Shown: positions 29,457-38,044 of the stretch, piece by piece | Layout: every line of letters starts with the position of its first letter | Numbering within the stretch: the first letter of the stretch is position 1 | Source of the DNA: Candidatus Faecousia intestinavium | GTDB lineage: Bacteria; Bacillota; Clostridia; Oscillospirales; Oscillospiraceae | NCBI GenBank assembly: GCA_018715835.1 | Contig: DVKV01000003.1 | Location: 1-38,044, forward strand | Reading direction: 5' to 3' | Length of the DNA stretch: 38,044 bases | The notes under the pieces: model-generated | What the model was told of the DNA's origin: nothing | Seen by the model: only the letters and a program-made list of their open reading frames with translations | The model's database searches: none | Made by a program: the position numbers and the translations under genes

Positions 29457-31907
29457 CTACTCCTCGTAACCGTTGATATCCACAAAGGCGCTAACGCCCC
29501 GATTGGCCTTGTCCTTGGCAAACTGACGCAGCAGGTGAGCCAGCAGCAGCCGCAGATTCTTGCTCATACGGCAGCGCAGGGTCACCTGATAGCGATAATG
29601 ATAATTGATCTTTGGCACCGCACAGGGGGCGGGGCCCAGCACGGAACACCGCTCGTTTCGGTATTCCGGCAAGTTCAGGCAGTCATTCAGACTGTCCCGG
29701 AGCTTGACCGCGCCCCGCAGCACAGCGGTTTCCTCCTGACCGGAGAAGGTAATCACCCCGATGTCCCCGAAGGGCGGGGCGTTCTGCACCCGGCGCAGTT
29801 CAATCTCCTGATTGTAAAATCCCTCGTAATCCTGCCGGGCAGCCAGCCGGATCACCGAATGCTCCGGCACCAGGGTCTGGATCACCGCCTTGCCCGGGGC
29901 ATCTCCCCGGCCTGCCCGGCCCACCACCTGGGTGAGCATATTGAAGGTGGTCTCCCCCGCCCGGTAGCCTCCGGTGTACAGGCTCAGATCAGCGTCCAGC
30001 ACCCCAACCAACGTCACATTGGGCAGGTTCAGCCCTTTTGCAACCATCTGGGTGCCGATGAGCACCGGGACACCCCGCTGCTGAAACTCCGTCAGGATCT
30101 GCTCGTGGGTGTTGGCGGCACTGACAGTGTCCGTGTCCATCCGCAGGCTCTCCATGTCCGGGAACAGATATTCCAGCTCCTGCTGCACCTTCTGAGTGCC
30201 GGTGCCCAGGGTTTTCATGGGCCCGCCGCAGTCCGGGCACCGTTCCGGTGCCGGCTGGGAGTAACCGCAGTAATGGCACATCAGCCGCTGGTTGGCACTG
30301 TGATAGGTCAGCCGGATGCTGCACCGGGGACACTGGGGCGTCTGGCGGCAATCCACGCACACCAGAGCCCGGCTGTTGCCCCGGCGGTTCAGCAGAAGAA
30401 TGGTCTGCTTTCCCTGCTGCCGGGTTTCCATCATGGCCTGGCGCAGAGGAACGCTGAGGGAAAGGTCATTTCCCAGCTTCAGCTCCTGGCGCATATCCAC
30501 CACCTCCACCTCCGGCAGAGGGCGGCCATTGTAGCGGCTGGTCAGGCGGTACAGGGCATAATCGTTGGACTTTGCCCGGTACATGGTCTCTATGGAGGGT
30601 GTGGCAGAACCCAGCAGCACCAGCGCCCCCTCTTTGGCACCCCGGAAAATTGCCACCTCTCTGGCAGAATACCGGGGGTTATTTTCTGATTTGTAGGAAT
30701 GTTCCTGCTCTTCATCCAGGATAATCAATCCCGGGCTACAGGGAGCAAAAACTGCGGAGCGGGTTCCCACCACCACCCGGGCCTGTCCGTCCCGGACCCG
30801 CTTCCATTGGTCGTAACGTTCTCCTGCTCCTAAGCTGCTGTGGAGAATCCCCACCTGGTCTGCGAAATAAGCCGCCATCAGCCCCAGCAATTGAGGGGTC
30901 AGGGCGATTTCCGGCACCAGCAGCAGGGCACTTTTCCCCCGCTCCAGGCAGGCGCGGATCAGTTGGATATACACGGCGGTTTTTCCCGATCCGGTCACCC
31001 CCTGCAGCAGGGCAACCCCGGGCTGTTCCGCCTCCATCTTGGCCAGAAGGCCCTGATAACATGCCTGCTGCTCCGGGTTCAGCACCAGCGGCCCGTTGAG
31101 AACCGCCGGACGGATCTCCCGGCAGCGCAGCACCGGCCGGTGAGACAAGGTCAGATATCCCAGCTGTTCCAGCCGGTTCACCGTACCCACTCCCGCTCCG
31201 GTGTAGTAGCACAGTTCTTTTACCGCCGCGGTACCCAGGCTGCAAAGCAGCTCCAGCACCGCTTTCTGCATGGCCGCCGACTTGGGTCGGCTGGCGGCGT
31301 AGGCCATAGCCTCCTCCGGCGGAACCGCCAGGGCGGCAATCTTCTCGGTTTTATCTCCCAGACGGCGAAGATAGTCCGTCTGAGTGGAAATCCATTTTTT
31401 CCCGGACAGATATCCCAGAACGGATTTCAGTTCCTCCTCCGGAAGGGTCCTTTCCAGGGCGGCGGCTTCCGCCTGTCCTCCCGCCTGTTCCAGCAGCTCC
31501 AGAATCTGGCGGGCGCCTTCCTTGCGAATCACGGCCTGTTGCCAGGACCGGTCCTCCGTCAGACACACCGTCACCCGCTGCCGGAACCACACGCCCCCGG
31601 GCAGCATGGCCCGAATGGCATCGTAAAAGGTGCAGAAATACCGTTCCCGGAGAAAAGCCGCCAGCCGGAGCTGCCGGTCGGTAAGGATGGGCTCCGGATC
31701 CAGAAGCGCAGTCACTTCCTTCAGTTTCCCGTCGTCCCCGGGAGAAACAGTCAGAACCACCCCTTCGGTGGGTCTGTTCCCCCGACCAAATGGCAGCTGA
31801 ACCCGTTGTCCCGGCTGAATGGGCATTCCCTCCGGAACCCGGTAGGAATAGGGCTTGTCTATGGCAAACGTAGCCGCGGACACGGCAACTTGGACAATCA
31901 TCCCCAT
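29457..31907 (-). CDS. priA: primosomal protein N' (replication restart helicase PriA)
   Basis: LLQGVTGSGKTAVY, LDEEQEHSYKSE, zinc cysteines CVDCRQTPQCPRC...CHYCGY...CPDCGG, QVVGRAGRGDAPGKAVIQT. Confidence 0.96.
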   Translation of the reverse strand: MGMIVQVAVSAATFAIDKPYSYRVPEGMPIQPGQRVQLPFGRGNRPTEGVVLTVSPGDDGKLKEVTALLDPEPILTDRQLRLAAFLRERYFCTFYDAIRAMLPGGVWFRQRVTVCLTEDRSWQQAVIRKEGARQILELLEQAGGQAEAAALERTLPEEELKSVLGYLSGKKWISTQTDYLRRLGDKTEKIAALAVPPEEAMAYAASRPKSAAMQKAVLELLCSLGTAAVKELCYYTGAGVGTVNRLEQLGYLTLSHRPVLRCREIRPAVLNGPLVLNPEQQACYQGLLAKMEAEQPGVALLQGVTGSGKTAVYIQLIRACLERGKSALLLVPEIALTPQLLGLMAAYFADQVGILHSSLGAGERYDQWKRVRDGQARVVVGTRSAVFAPCSPGLIILDEEQEHSYKSENNPRYSAREVAIFRGAKEGALVLLGSATPSIETMYRAKSNDYALYRLTSRYNGRPLPEVEVVDMRQELKLGNDLSLSVPLRQAMMETRQQGKQTILLLNRRGNSRALVCVDCRQTPQCPRCSIRLTYHSANQRLMCHYCGYSQPAPERCPDCGGPMKTLGTGTQKVQQELEYLFPDMESLRMDTDTVSAANTHEQILTEFQQRGVPVLIGTQMVAKGLNLPNVTLVGVLDADLSLYTGGYRAGETTFNMLTQVVGRAGRGDAPGKAVIQTLVPEHSVIRLAARQDYEGFYNQEIELRRVQNAPPFGDIGVITFSGQEETAVLRGAVKLRDSLNDCLNLPEYRNERCSVLGPAPCAVPKINYHYRYQVTLRCRMSKNLRLLLAHLLRQFAKDKANRGVSAFVDINGYEE

Positions 31908-31935
31908 CCCCTCGCTTTTCTCCGGAAATTCCGGA

Positions 31936-32142
31936 TCAGTTCTTGTAAATGTCCTTGACGGTAGCCGTCAGCTTGCCGTCCGCCACTTCCTGAATGGCCA
32001 GGGTCACCGGCTTCTCCGGCAATTCCTCCTGGAAAGCTTCCGCCTCAGCAGCGATCTGGCGGGCACGATGGGCCACCAGGTTCACCAGCAGATACCGGCT
32101 CTCCACATTCTTCAGCAAATCCGCAACAGGGGGGTAAAGCAT
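31936..32142 (-). CDS. rpoZ: RNA polymerase subunit omega
   Basis: MLYPPVADLLKNVESRYLLVNLVAHRARQIAAEAE between gmk and priA. Confidence 0.92.
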   Translation of the reverse strand: MLYPPVADLLKNVESRYLLVNLVAHRARQIAAEAEAFQEELPEKPVTLAIQEVADGKLTATVKDIYKN

Positions 32143-32158
32143 AGTAAGTCCTCCAAAA

Positions 32159-32722
32159 TCAATTCGTATTCTCGCCGGAATCGGCGATGATATCCAAAAT
32201 TTCCTGGGCGCAGCGTTCGGCGTCGTCGTTGACCACCACATGGTCGTACCAGAACCGCTGCTCCATTTCCCAGACAGCCCGGGTCATGCGCATCTGAATC
32301 TGATCCTCCGGCGTGTCCCCACGGCCACGGAGTCTGCGCTCCAGTTCCTCCATGCTGGGGGGCATGATGAAAATCAGCACTGCCTCCGGGTCAGATGCCC
32401 GGACCTGTTTGGCGCCGTTGGGCTCAATGTCCAGCAGCACCGGCCCCTTTTCCAGTTTCTCCCGGGCCTGGGCTCTGGGCGTGCCGTAAAAATTTGCGGC
32501 ATGGGCATCATACTCCAAAAACGCCCCCTGGTCAATCATCTCCTGGAAGCGTTCTTTGGTGACGAAATAATAGTGTACCCCATCGATCTCCCCGGGTCTG
32601 GGTGGACGGGTGGTGGCAGAGACAGAGAAGGTCAGATCTTTCCGTTTCTGCATCATAATGCCCAGCACCGTGCCTTTTCCCACGCCGGAGGCGCCGGAAA
32701 TCACAATCAGCTTGTTTTTCAT
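32159..32722 (-). CDS. gmk: guanylate kinase
   Basis: [24 protein letters not shown]...[27 protein letters not shown]. Confidence 0.97.
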   Translation of the reverse strand: MKNKLIVISGASGVGKGTVLGIMMQKRKDLTFSVSATTRPPRPGEIDGVHYYFVTKERFQEMIDQGAFLEYDAHAANFYGTPRAQAREKLEKGPVLLDIEPNGAKQVRASDPEAVLIFIMPPSMEELERRLRGRGDTPEDQIQMRMTRAVWEMEQRFWYDHVVVNDDAERCAQEILDIIADSGENTN

Positions 32723-32985
32723 TCCTCTGTCTCCTCCTGAATGGGCTCGGAACGATCCTGCCACCGGGCGGCCAGGGTTTCCGTGGGGATGCCCGACAGA
32801 ATCACATGGTCCGTGTCCATCAGCAGCACCGCCTTGGTCTTCCGTCCGTAGGAAGCGTCAATCAGCATCCCCCGCTCCCGGGCCTCCTGGATCAGCCGCT
32901 TGATGGGGGCGGAATCCGGGGCCACAATGGCCAGCAGCCGGGCGGCGGACACCATGCTTCCGAAGCCAATGTTAATCAGTTTCAT
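32719..32985 (-). CDS. remA: RemA / DUF370 family regulator
   Basis: [64 protein letters not shown]. Confidence 0.93.
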   Translation of the reverse strand: MKLINIGFGSMVSAARLLAIVAPDSAPIKRLIQEARERGMLIDASYGRKTKAVLLMDTDHVILSGIPTETLAARWQDRSEPIQEETEE

Positions 32986-32994
32986 GACCGCTCC

Positions 32995-33873
32995 TTACTC
33001 CAGGTTCTGGGTCTGCTCCCGGATTTTCTCCAGTTCGGCCTTGATGTCCACCACCATCCGGGCCAGCCGGACATCGGTGCACTTGGAGCCGATGGTATTG
33101 GCCTCCCGGTTCATCTCCTGAAGCAGGAAGTCCAGCTTTCTGCCCACGGCGCCGCCGGCGGTGAGCATGGTGTTCATCTGGTCCAGATGGCTTCTCAGCC
33201 GGACGGTTTCCTCGTCCACCGCCACCTTGTCGGCAAAGATAGCCGCCTCCGTGAGAATCCGGCTCTCGTCAATGGCAGTGTTGGCCAGGACCTCTTTCAG
33301 CTTGTTTTCCAGCCGGGTGCGGTAGTCCGCCACCGTCTGGCTGCCGCCTGCCTCCACCTGGGCAACCAAGCCCAGAATGGTCTGGCCCCGGCTGCGCAGA
33401 TCCGCCTCCAGGGCTTTGCCCTCGGCAGAGCGCATGGCATCGTATTGCTCCAGCGCCTTGGCCGTCACGCTCATCAGGTCGCCCAGCAGCTGTTCTTCGT
33501 CCACCTGGGCCCGTTCCACAGTGAATACCTCCGGCATCCGGGAGATCAGGGAAACGCTGATGTCGTCCCGGACCGGGAACTTCTCCGCCATCTGTCTCAT
33601 GGCGTCCAGATAGCCCCGGACCATTTCCTCGTTCAGCGTCACTTGGACATCCCCGGCCCCTTCGGAATGAACGGATACGAACACGTCCACCTTGCCCCGG
33701 GAAATGGCGCCCTTTACCGCCTGCTTCATTGCGTCCTCTGCAAAGGACAGCATCCGAGGCAGCTTCACGGAGCAGTCCAGGTACCGGTTGTTTACCGAGC
33801 GAATTTCCACCGTGAATTCCCGGCCGTTAACCGTTTCCACCGCCCGGCCGTAGCCGGTCATGCTTTTAACCAT
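32995..33873 (-). CDS. yicC: YicC family endoribonuclease-like protein
   Basis: MVKSMTGYGRAVETVNGREFTVEIRSVNNRYLD; C-term FLLQEMNREANTIGSKCTDV. Confidence 0.93.
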   Translation of the reverse strand: MVKSMTGYGRAVETVNGREFTVEIRSVNNRYLDCSVKLPRMLSFAEDAMKQAVKGAISRGKVDVFVSVHSEGAGDVQVTLNEEMVRGYLDAMRQMAEKFPVRDDISVSLISRMPEVFTVERAQVDEEQLLGDLMSVTAKALEQYDAMRSAEGKALEADLRSRGQTILGLVAQVEAGGSQTVADYRTRLENKLKEVLANTAIDESRILTEAAIFADKVAVDEETVRLRSHLDQMNTMLTAGGAVGRKLDFLLQEMNREANTIGSKCTDVRLARMVVDIKAELEKIREQTQNLE

Positions 33874-34321
33874 GGGTGTTTTCCTCTCTTCTTCTGGTTC
33901 CGACGGGAGTATTCCCGGCGAAAGCCGTAATGGTATAGCCAATATTCTGCCGGCGCATCACCTTCCGGTCATACACCACCACACCGGCGCAGCCCAGGAG
34001 GAATCCCAGACAGCCGCCCAGGACGCCAAAGTTCCCGGGCAGGGTTCCCAGGTAGTAGCCCAGAAAGAACAGCACCAGCGGCAGCACATACAGCACCGCT
34101 GCCCCTTTGAGAACCGGAGCCGACTGGGAAACCACTTTCACCAGATCTCCGGTCCGGGCCCCCAGGGGGTTGTCCGCTGTAAACAGCATAGCCTCCTTGG
34201 CGGCACCACAGCCGGAACACTTGTGGCAGTCCCCGGAGCAGGCGCTTTCCCGGACATGAATCACCAGAGCCGTGCCGTCATCAAAGGTTTTCTTAACCCG
34301 TACAAGCTGTTCCATGGTCAT
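33866..34321 (-). CDS. SoxR-reducing system RseC family protein
   Basis: N-terminal cysteine cluster CSGDCHKCSGCG, two TM helices, basic C-term; RseC/MucC layout. Confidence 0.8.
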   Translation of the reverse strand: MTMEQLVRVKKTFDDGTALVIHVRESACSGDCHKCSGCGAAKEAMLFTADNPLGARTGDLVKVVSQSAPVLKGAAVLYVLPLVLFFLGYYLGTLPGNFGVLGGCLGFLLGCAGVVVYDRKVMRRQNIGYTITAFAGNTPVGTRRREENTHG

Positions 34322-35559
34322 TCTCCTGCTTGTACCATGGCGGTCACCGAGTTGGTCTTCAGGGCTCCCACGTCCTCAAAGCCCTCCGGGAAGATGACGA
34401 CTACCCGGTAGGTGGCAGTGCCCACCTCCGCGTTGGTAAAGTCCGCCTCCGCCACAATATCCTCTTCTTCCAGACGGGTAATCTCATCCGCCGGGCCCCG
34501 GACCTTCACCGTCAGGCTGGCGGTGATGATCTCCGCGGACAAGCCCTCGGGCACATTGACCACCCGGAAGTTTTCAATGGTGACCTCCTTGGTCATCACG
34601 TCGGAGATCCGGATCTTAACCGTCAGCTCCGAAACACCAGTCTGGTTGGTGACACCCTCCGGCAGGTTGATGGGGAATGTCAGCTCCGTGGAGGACCGCT
34701 CCACATCCGCCAGATTGATGGTGCAAACCGTGAAGCTGTCGCCCAGTTCGGACAGCACCGCCTCGCCGCCGGACACCCGGAGGGTCTCCTGGGAGAGGGT
34801 GATCTCCGTATTGCTGGCGGTAGCACCACCGCCGTACACCACATCCACCACCAGATCCAGCTCCTTGATCCGCTGAATCTGCATATCCAGGCGAACCTCT
34901 TCCACGCTGGTGACAATCTGCTGGGCATCCACCGGTTCCCCGGCTGCATCGCACAGGGTATAGCGGTAGCTCTGGGAGATGGATTTCACCTGCTCGGACA
35001 GATCCACCTCGATCTGGGCATGGTCAATCTGATCCACCACCGCCGCCGGACCTGCCACCGTAATGGTGGGGTTGTCCAGCACGGCGTTTTCCGTGTCATA
35101 AATATAGTCCTCGGAGCGGTTGCCGGTCCAGCTCACCTGCACCGGGATCTCCTTGGTTCTGCGGTAGTCCACATCCACATAGATGGCCTGGGGATTCCGG
35201 GACTCCTCCGTCAGGCTGCTTCCGTTGACGTTGCTGGGATAGACAACCGTATAGGCCAGGGCAATGTCGTCCCCCGGCTCCGTAATTTTGGACAGGTCTG
35301 CCTTCACCGTCAGGCTGTTGCTGTTGGTAATCTTGTTCAATTCGCCCCGGGGACCGGACAAATGCACCGACACAGTGCTGGTGGACCGGCTGGTGATCAT
35401 CAGGTTGTCTTCGTTCAGGATGGACTCGCCCTCCATCACCACCGGAACGTTGTAGTAGGTTCGGTCGTCCTGCTGGCTGACGGTATTCACCACATACAGC
35501 CACAAGCCGAAGGCGACCGCCAGGGACAGGGCCACGGAATACAGCTTATTCCTTCTCAT
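34318..35559 (-). CDS. cdaR: CdaR / YbbR-domain protein
   Basis: N-terminal TM, repeated YbbR-like modules (KEIPVQVSWTGN, VTVAGPAAVVDQI, VRVSGGEAVLSEL, VKVRGPADEI), downstream of cdaA. Confidence 0.88.
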   Translation of the reverse strand: MRRNKLYSVALSLAVAFGLWLYVVNTVSQQDDRTYYNVPVVMEGESILNEDNLMITSRSTSTVSVHLSGPRGELNKITNSNSLTVKADLSKITEPGDDIALAYTVVYPSNVNGSSLTEESRNPQAIYVDVDYRRTKEIPVQVSWTGNRSEDYIYDTENAVLDNPTITVAGPAAVVDQIDHAQIEVDLSEQVKSISQSYRYTLCDAAGEPVDAQQIVTSVEEVRLDMQIQRIKELDLVVDVVYGGGATASNTEITLSQETLRVSGGEAVLSELGDSFTVCTINLADVERSSTELTFPINLPEGVTNQTGVSELTVKIRISDVMTKEVTIENFRVVNVPEGLSAEIITASLTVKVRGPADEITRLEEEDIVAEADFTNAEVGTATYRVVVIFPEGFEDVGALKTNSVTAMVQAGE

Positions 35560-36427
35560 AACCTTCCTCCTTGCCGTGGGCGGTGATCTTCTGCTTCATC
35601 CGCTCCACCAGGCTCTGGGGACTCTCCTGCTTCTCAGCAGGGTTCAGTTCATTCTGCAGCAGCTTTTCCAGAGTCTGAGGGGCCAGGTGCCGTTTCAGCA
35701 TTCCGCCCACCGCCACGGAAATGGTGCCGGTCTCCTCGGACACCACCACCACCACCGCGTCGGTGACTTCACTGGTGCCCAGGGCAGCATGGTGCCGGGT
35801 ACCCAGTTCCTTGGGCATATTGGGATTCTTGGACAAGGGCATCACACATCCGGCAAAGGCAATCCGGCCGTCCTTGATGATCACGGCGCCGTCATGCAGG
35901 GGGGAATTGTGGAAAAAGATATTACGCAGCAGCTGCTCCGACACCAGTGCATCGATCTGGGTGCCGGTTTTGTAGTATTCGTTCAAATGTTGTTCCCGGG
36001 CAAACACGATCAGGGCGCCCACCTTCTCCTCGCTCATGATCTCACAGGCCCGGACGGTCTGGGTGATCATGGCGTCTATCTCCTGGACGGGCTTGGTGGT
36101 ACCGAAGATGGTACTCAGCCGCATGGTGCCCAGGTGGTCCAGCATCCGCCGCAGTTCCGGCTGGAACAGCACCACAAAGGCCAGCAGTCCGATGGCCAGC
36201 AGCTGGCTGAGCAGCCAGTTCAGGGTATAAAGATGCAATTCGCTGGTTGCCACGGCAACCAGCACCAGCAGCACAACCGTGCGGGTCAGGCGCATCATAT
36301 GAGGCGTGCGAATCAACGGCAGCAATTTATATATCAAAAAAGCAACCACAAGAATGTCCAGATAGTCGCTCCACTGCATACTTCGGATATTCTGGATGAA
36401 ATTCTGAAGGGCTTCCATCCTATCCAT
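35546..36427 (-). CDS. cdaA: diadenylate cyclase CdaA
   Basis: Three N-term TM helices; DisA_N motifs FHNSPLHDGAVIIKDGRIAFAGCVMPLS and LGTRHHAALGTSE. Confidence 0.96.
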   Translation of the reverse strand: MDRMEALQNFIQNIRSMQWSDYLDILVVAFLIYKLLPLIRTPHMMRLTRTVVLLVLVAVATSELHLYTLNWLLSQLLAIGLLAFVVLFQPELRRMLDHLGTMRLSTIFGTTKPVQEIDAMITQTVRACEIMSEEKVGALIVFAREQHLNEYYKTGTQIDALVSEQLLRNIFFHNSPLHDGAVIIKDGRIAFAGCVMPLSKNPNMPKELGTRHHAALGTSEVTDAVVVVVSEETGTISVAVGGMLKRHLAPQTLEKLLQNELNPAEKQESPQSLVERMKQKITAHGKEEGYEKE

Positions 36428-36495
36428 CCCCCTTTTTATGTCAACTAGTCCACAGAGCAGAATCCGCTAGCGTATACTGATCTATTATCCTGTCT

Positions 36496-36524
36496 ATTAT
36501 AGCGAATCCCTCAGCCGATGGCAA
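36496..36524 (-). promoter_or_regulatory. sigma-A-type promoter upstream of cdaA
   Basis: Minus strand TTGCCA (36519-36524) - 17 nt - TATAAT (36496-36501). Confidence 0.75.
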
Positions 36525-36543
36525 TAGTCATTGTGTAAATTTT

Positions 36544-37653
36544 TTATTTCCGGAATCCGGGCATACCGGCACAGCTTCGCAGAAGGGCCGCCGTATCTCC
36601 ATCGGTAGACGCCCAGCCGAAGCTGACCCGCACGGTGCCTGTGGTCTCCGTTCCGGCACTCTGGTGGGCCAACGGGGCGCAGTGCAGCCCCGCGCGCACT
36701 GCCACATCCCGCTGGGCCAAATATGCTGCCGCCTCTTCGCAGTCCATTCCCGGCCGAAAAGACAGAGTGGCCGCCTGGTGTTCTCCGGAAAACACCTGCA
36801 TTCCCAGTTTTCTCAGCCCGGCGGCGCACCGTTTCAGCTGCCGGTGCTCCCGACGGTACAACTGATCAAGGCCGGTTTTTTTCACATACTCCATCCCCCG
36901 GCACAGACCCACGATCCCCGGCACGTTTACCGTTCCTGCCTCCTGCCGCTCCGGCAGATCCTCCGGCATGGTCTGGACCAGGGAAGCGCTGCCCGTTCCA
37001 CCGTAGAGCAGGGGCTCCCCGGGCTGGGCGCACAGCAGAATTCCCGTGCCCTGGGGCCCCAGCAAACCCTTGTGGCCCGACATGGCGATAAACCTGGCCC
37101 CCAGGGCGGAAAAATTCACCGGCAGGGTCCCGGCAGACTGAGCCGCATCCACAATCAGGGGAATTCCCCGCATTCGGCACAGGGCGGCAATCTGCTCCAC
37201 CGGCAGAATATAGCCGAACACGTTGGACACATGGGCCACCACCGCTGCCTGAACCCCGGGGGTCAGGCAGCGGTCAAAGGCCGTCAGGGTGTCCTGCCAG
37301 TCAAACAGTTTCCGCCCCGCTACCTGAATGTCCGCTCCCAAAGCGTGAAGGGGCCGGGTCACCGCGTTGTGTTCAAACCCCGAGATGACCACACGTCCCC
37401 CGGGTTTGACCAGGGAACGGATGGCAATGTTCAGTCCGTGGGTACAGTTGCTGGTGAAGACCACCTGCTCAGGGTCGCAGGAAAACAGTCGGGCCGCCTG
37501 CTCCCGGCAAGCAAAAACCTGCTTTGCAGCCTCCATGGCGGCCCCGTATCCCCCCCGGCCCGGGCTGGCGCAGGTGGTCATAGCCTGCAATACCCCCCGG
37601 TACACGCCGGCAGGTTTGGGGAAGGAGGTTGCGCCATAGTCCAGATAAATCAT
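36544..37653 (-). CDS. class V aminotransferase / cysteine desulfurase-like protein
   Basis: MIYLDYGATSFPKP, FTSNCTHGLN, VDAAQSAG, PLP-lysine motif SGHKGLLGPQGTG, catalytic-Cys-like RAGLHCAPLAH. Confidence 0.9.
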   Translation of the reverse strand: MIYLDYGATSFPKPAGVYRGVLQAMTTCASPGRGGYGAAMEAAKQVFACREQAARLFSCDPEQVVFTSNCTHGLNIAIRSLVKPGGRVVISGFEHNAVTRPLHALGADIQVAGRKLFDWQDTLTAFDRCLTPGVQAAVVAHVSNVFGYILPVEQIAALCRMRGIPLIVDAAQSAGTLPVNFSALGARFIAMSGHKGLLGPQGTGILLCAQPGEPLLYGGTGSASLVQTMPEDLPERQEAGTVNVPGIVGLCRGMEYVKKTGLDQLYRREHRQLKRCAAGLRKLGMQVFSGEHQAATLSFRPGMDCEEAAAYLAQRDVAVRAGLHCAPLAHQSAGTETTGTVRVSFGWASTDGDTAALLRSCAGMPGFRK

Positions 37654-37904
37654 AGCGGAATCTCCTCAAACTGGCCTTCTCCGGTTTGCAGATAAACCCG
37701 CCGGAGGGGGATTCTGTTCTGCCGCAGAAGCTGAACCTGGGACCGGATCTCCAGCGCGCGAATCCGCAGGGCATAACCGCAGCCCTGCTCTTCCATCCAC
37801 TTGGGGGTGCGCTGGAGGGTGCAGGAAACATTCCCCCGGGACAGGAGTCTCTCCGCCCGCTGGGCGAAGGTGATGGAGCGAAAGGTAATATAATAGTAAT
37901 TCAT
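37650..37904 (-). CDS. DUF3343 protein (putative Se/S carrier-like)
   Basis: MNYYYITFRSITFAQRAERLLSRGNVSCTLQRTPKWMEEQGCGYALRI...; coupled to the desulfurase; start set at 37904 after GGAGG. Confidence 0.78.
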   Translation of the reverse strand: MNYYYITFRSITFAQRAERLLSRGNVSCTLQRTPKWMEEQGCGYALRIRALEIRSQVQLLRQNRIPLRRVYLQTGEGQFEEIPL

Positions 37905-37981
37905 CGGCAAAACCTCCCGGCTCAATCTATGATTTCCCGGTCGAAAAGGTGCCTTTTCTTTCCCTCCCTCGGCGGCCCGTT

Positions 37982-38035
37982 GTAAAACTATCTCAATTTC
38001 TTCGCTTAATGTGAAGGTTATCTATTGAGTTTTAC
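37982..38035. repeat. nested imperfect inverted repeat at right window edge
   Basis: GTAAAACT-atct-CAAT-tt-CTTCGC-ttaat-GTGAAG-gttatct-ATTG-AGTTTTAC. Confidence 0.65.
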
Positions 38036-38044
38036 CAGAAGATC

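Noticed and set aside
30700-30720. PriA helicase motif II reads DEEQ rather than DEEH
   Set aside because: To my recollection DEEQ occurs in other clostridial PriA proteins; the rest of the protein is intact, so not a sign of decay.
31921-31935. Palindrome TCCGGAAATTCCGGA between rpoZ and priA as a terminator
   Set aside because: Only a 5-bp stem with a tight AT loop and no T run on the minus strand; most likely incidental or weak.

Overview
This 38 kb window looks like a bacterial chromosome segment from a GC-rich Firmicute (Clostridia / Oscillospiraceae-like by gene content; taxonomy is inference), and most of it is housekeeping. The left end (+ strand) is a small catabolic-looking cassette: SLC13-type transporter (5' end cut by the window), alpha/beta hydrolase, MR/MLE dehydratase and a Crp/Fnr regulator. 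A minus-strand CotH-kinase family protein and a tRNA-Thr(GGT) unit follow. From about 21.7 kb down to 5.8 kb on the minus strand lies a contiguous S10-spc-alpha ribosomal protein super-operon (rpsJ to rplQ, including secY, adk, map, a KOW-domain protein, infA and rpoA). From about 36.5 kb down to 21.8 kb is a second long minus-strand array: cdaA-cdaR-rseC-yicC-remA-gmk-rpoZ-priA-def-fmt-rsmB-rlmN-PP2C-prkC-rsgA. The right end carries a class-V aminotransferase (cysteine desulfurase-like) plus a DUF3343 protein. I found no CRISPR array, transposase, prophage or obvious defence system. The best candidates for something undescribed are structured non-coding RNA regions: a long rpsJ leader, the unusually wide intercistronic gaps rpsJ|rplC, rpsN|rpsH and rpsD|rpoA, and a nested palindrome at the right edge. 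Also worth a look are the CotH-like protein, the DUF3343/desulfurase pair and the small KOW protein. All homology calls are from motif recognition, without database searches.
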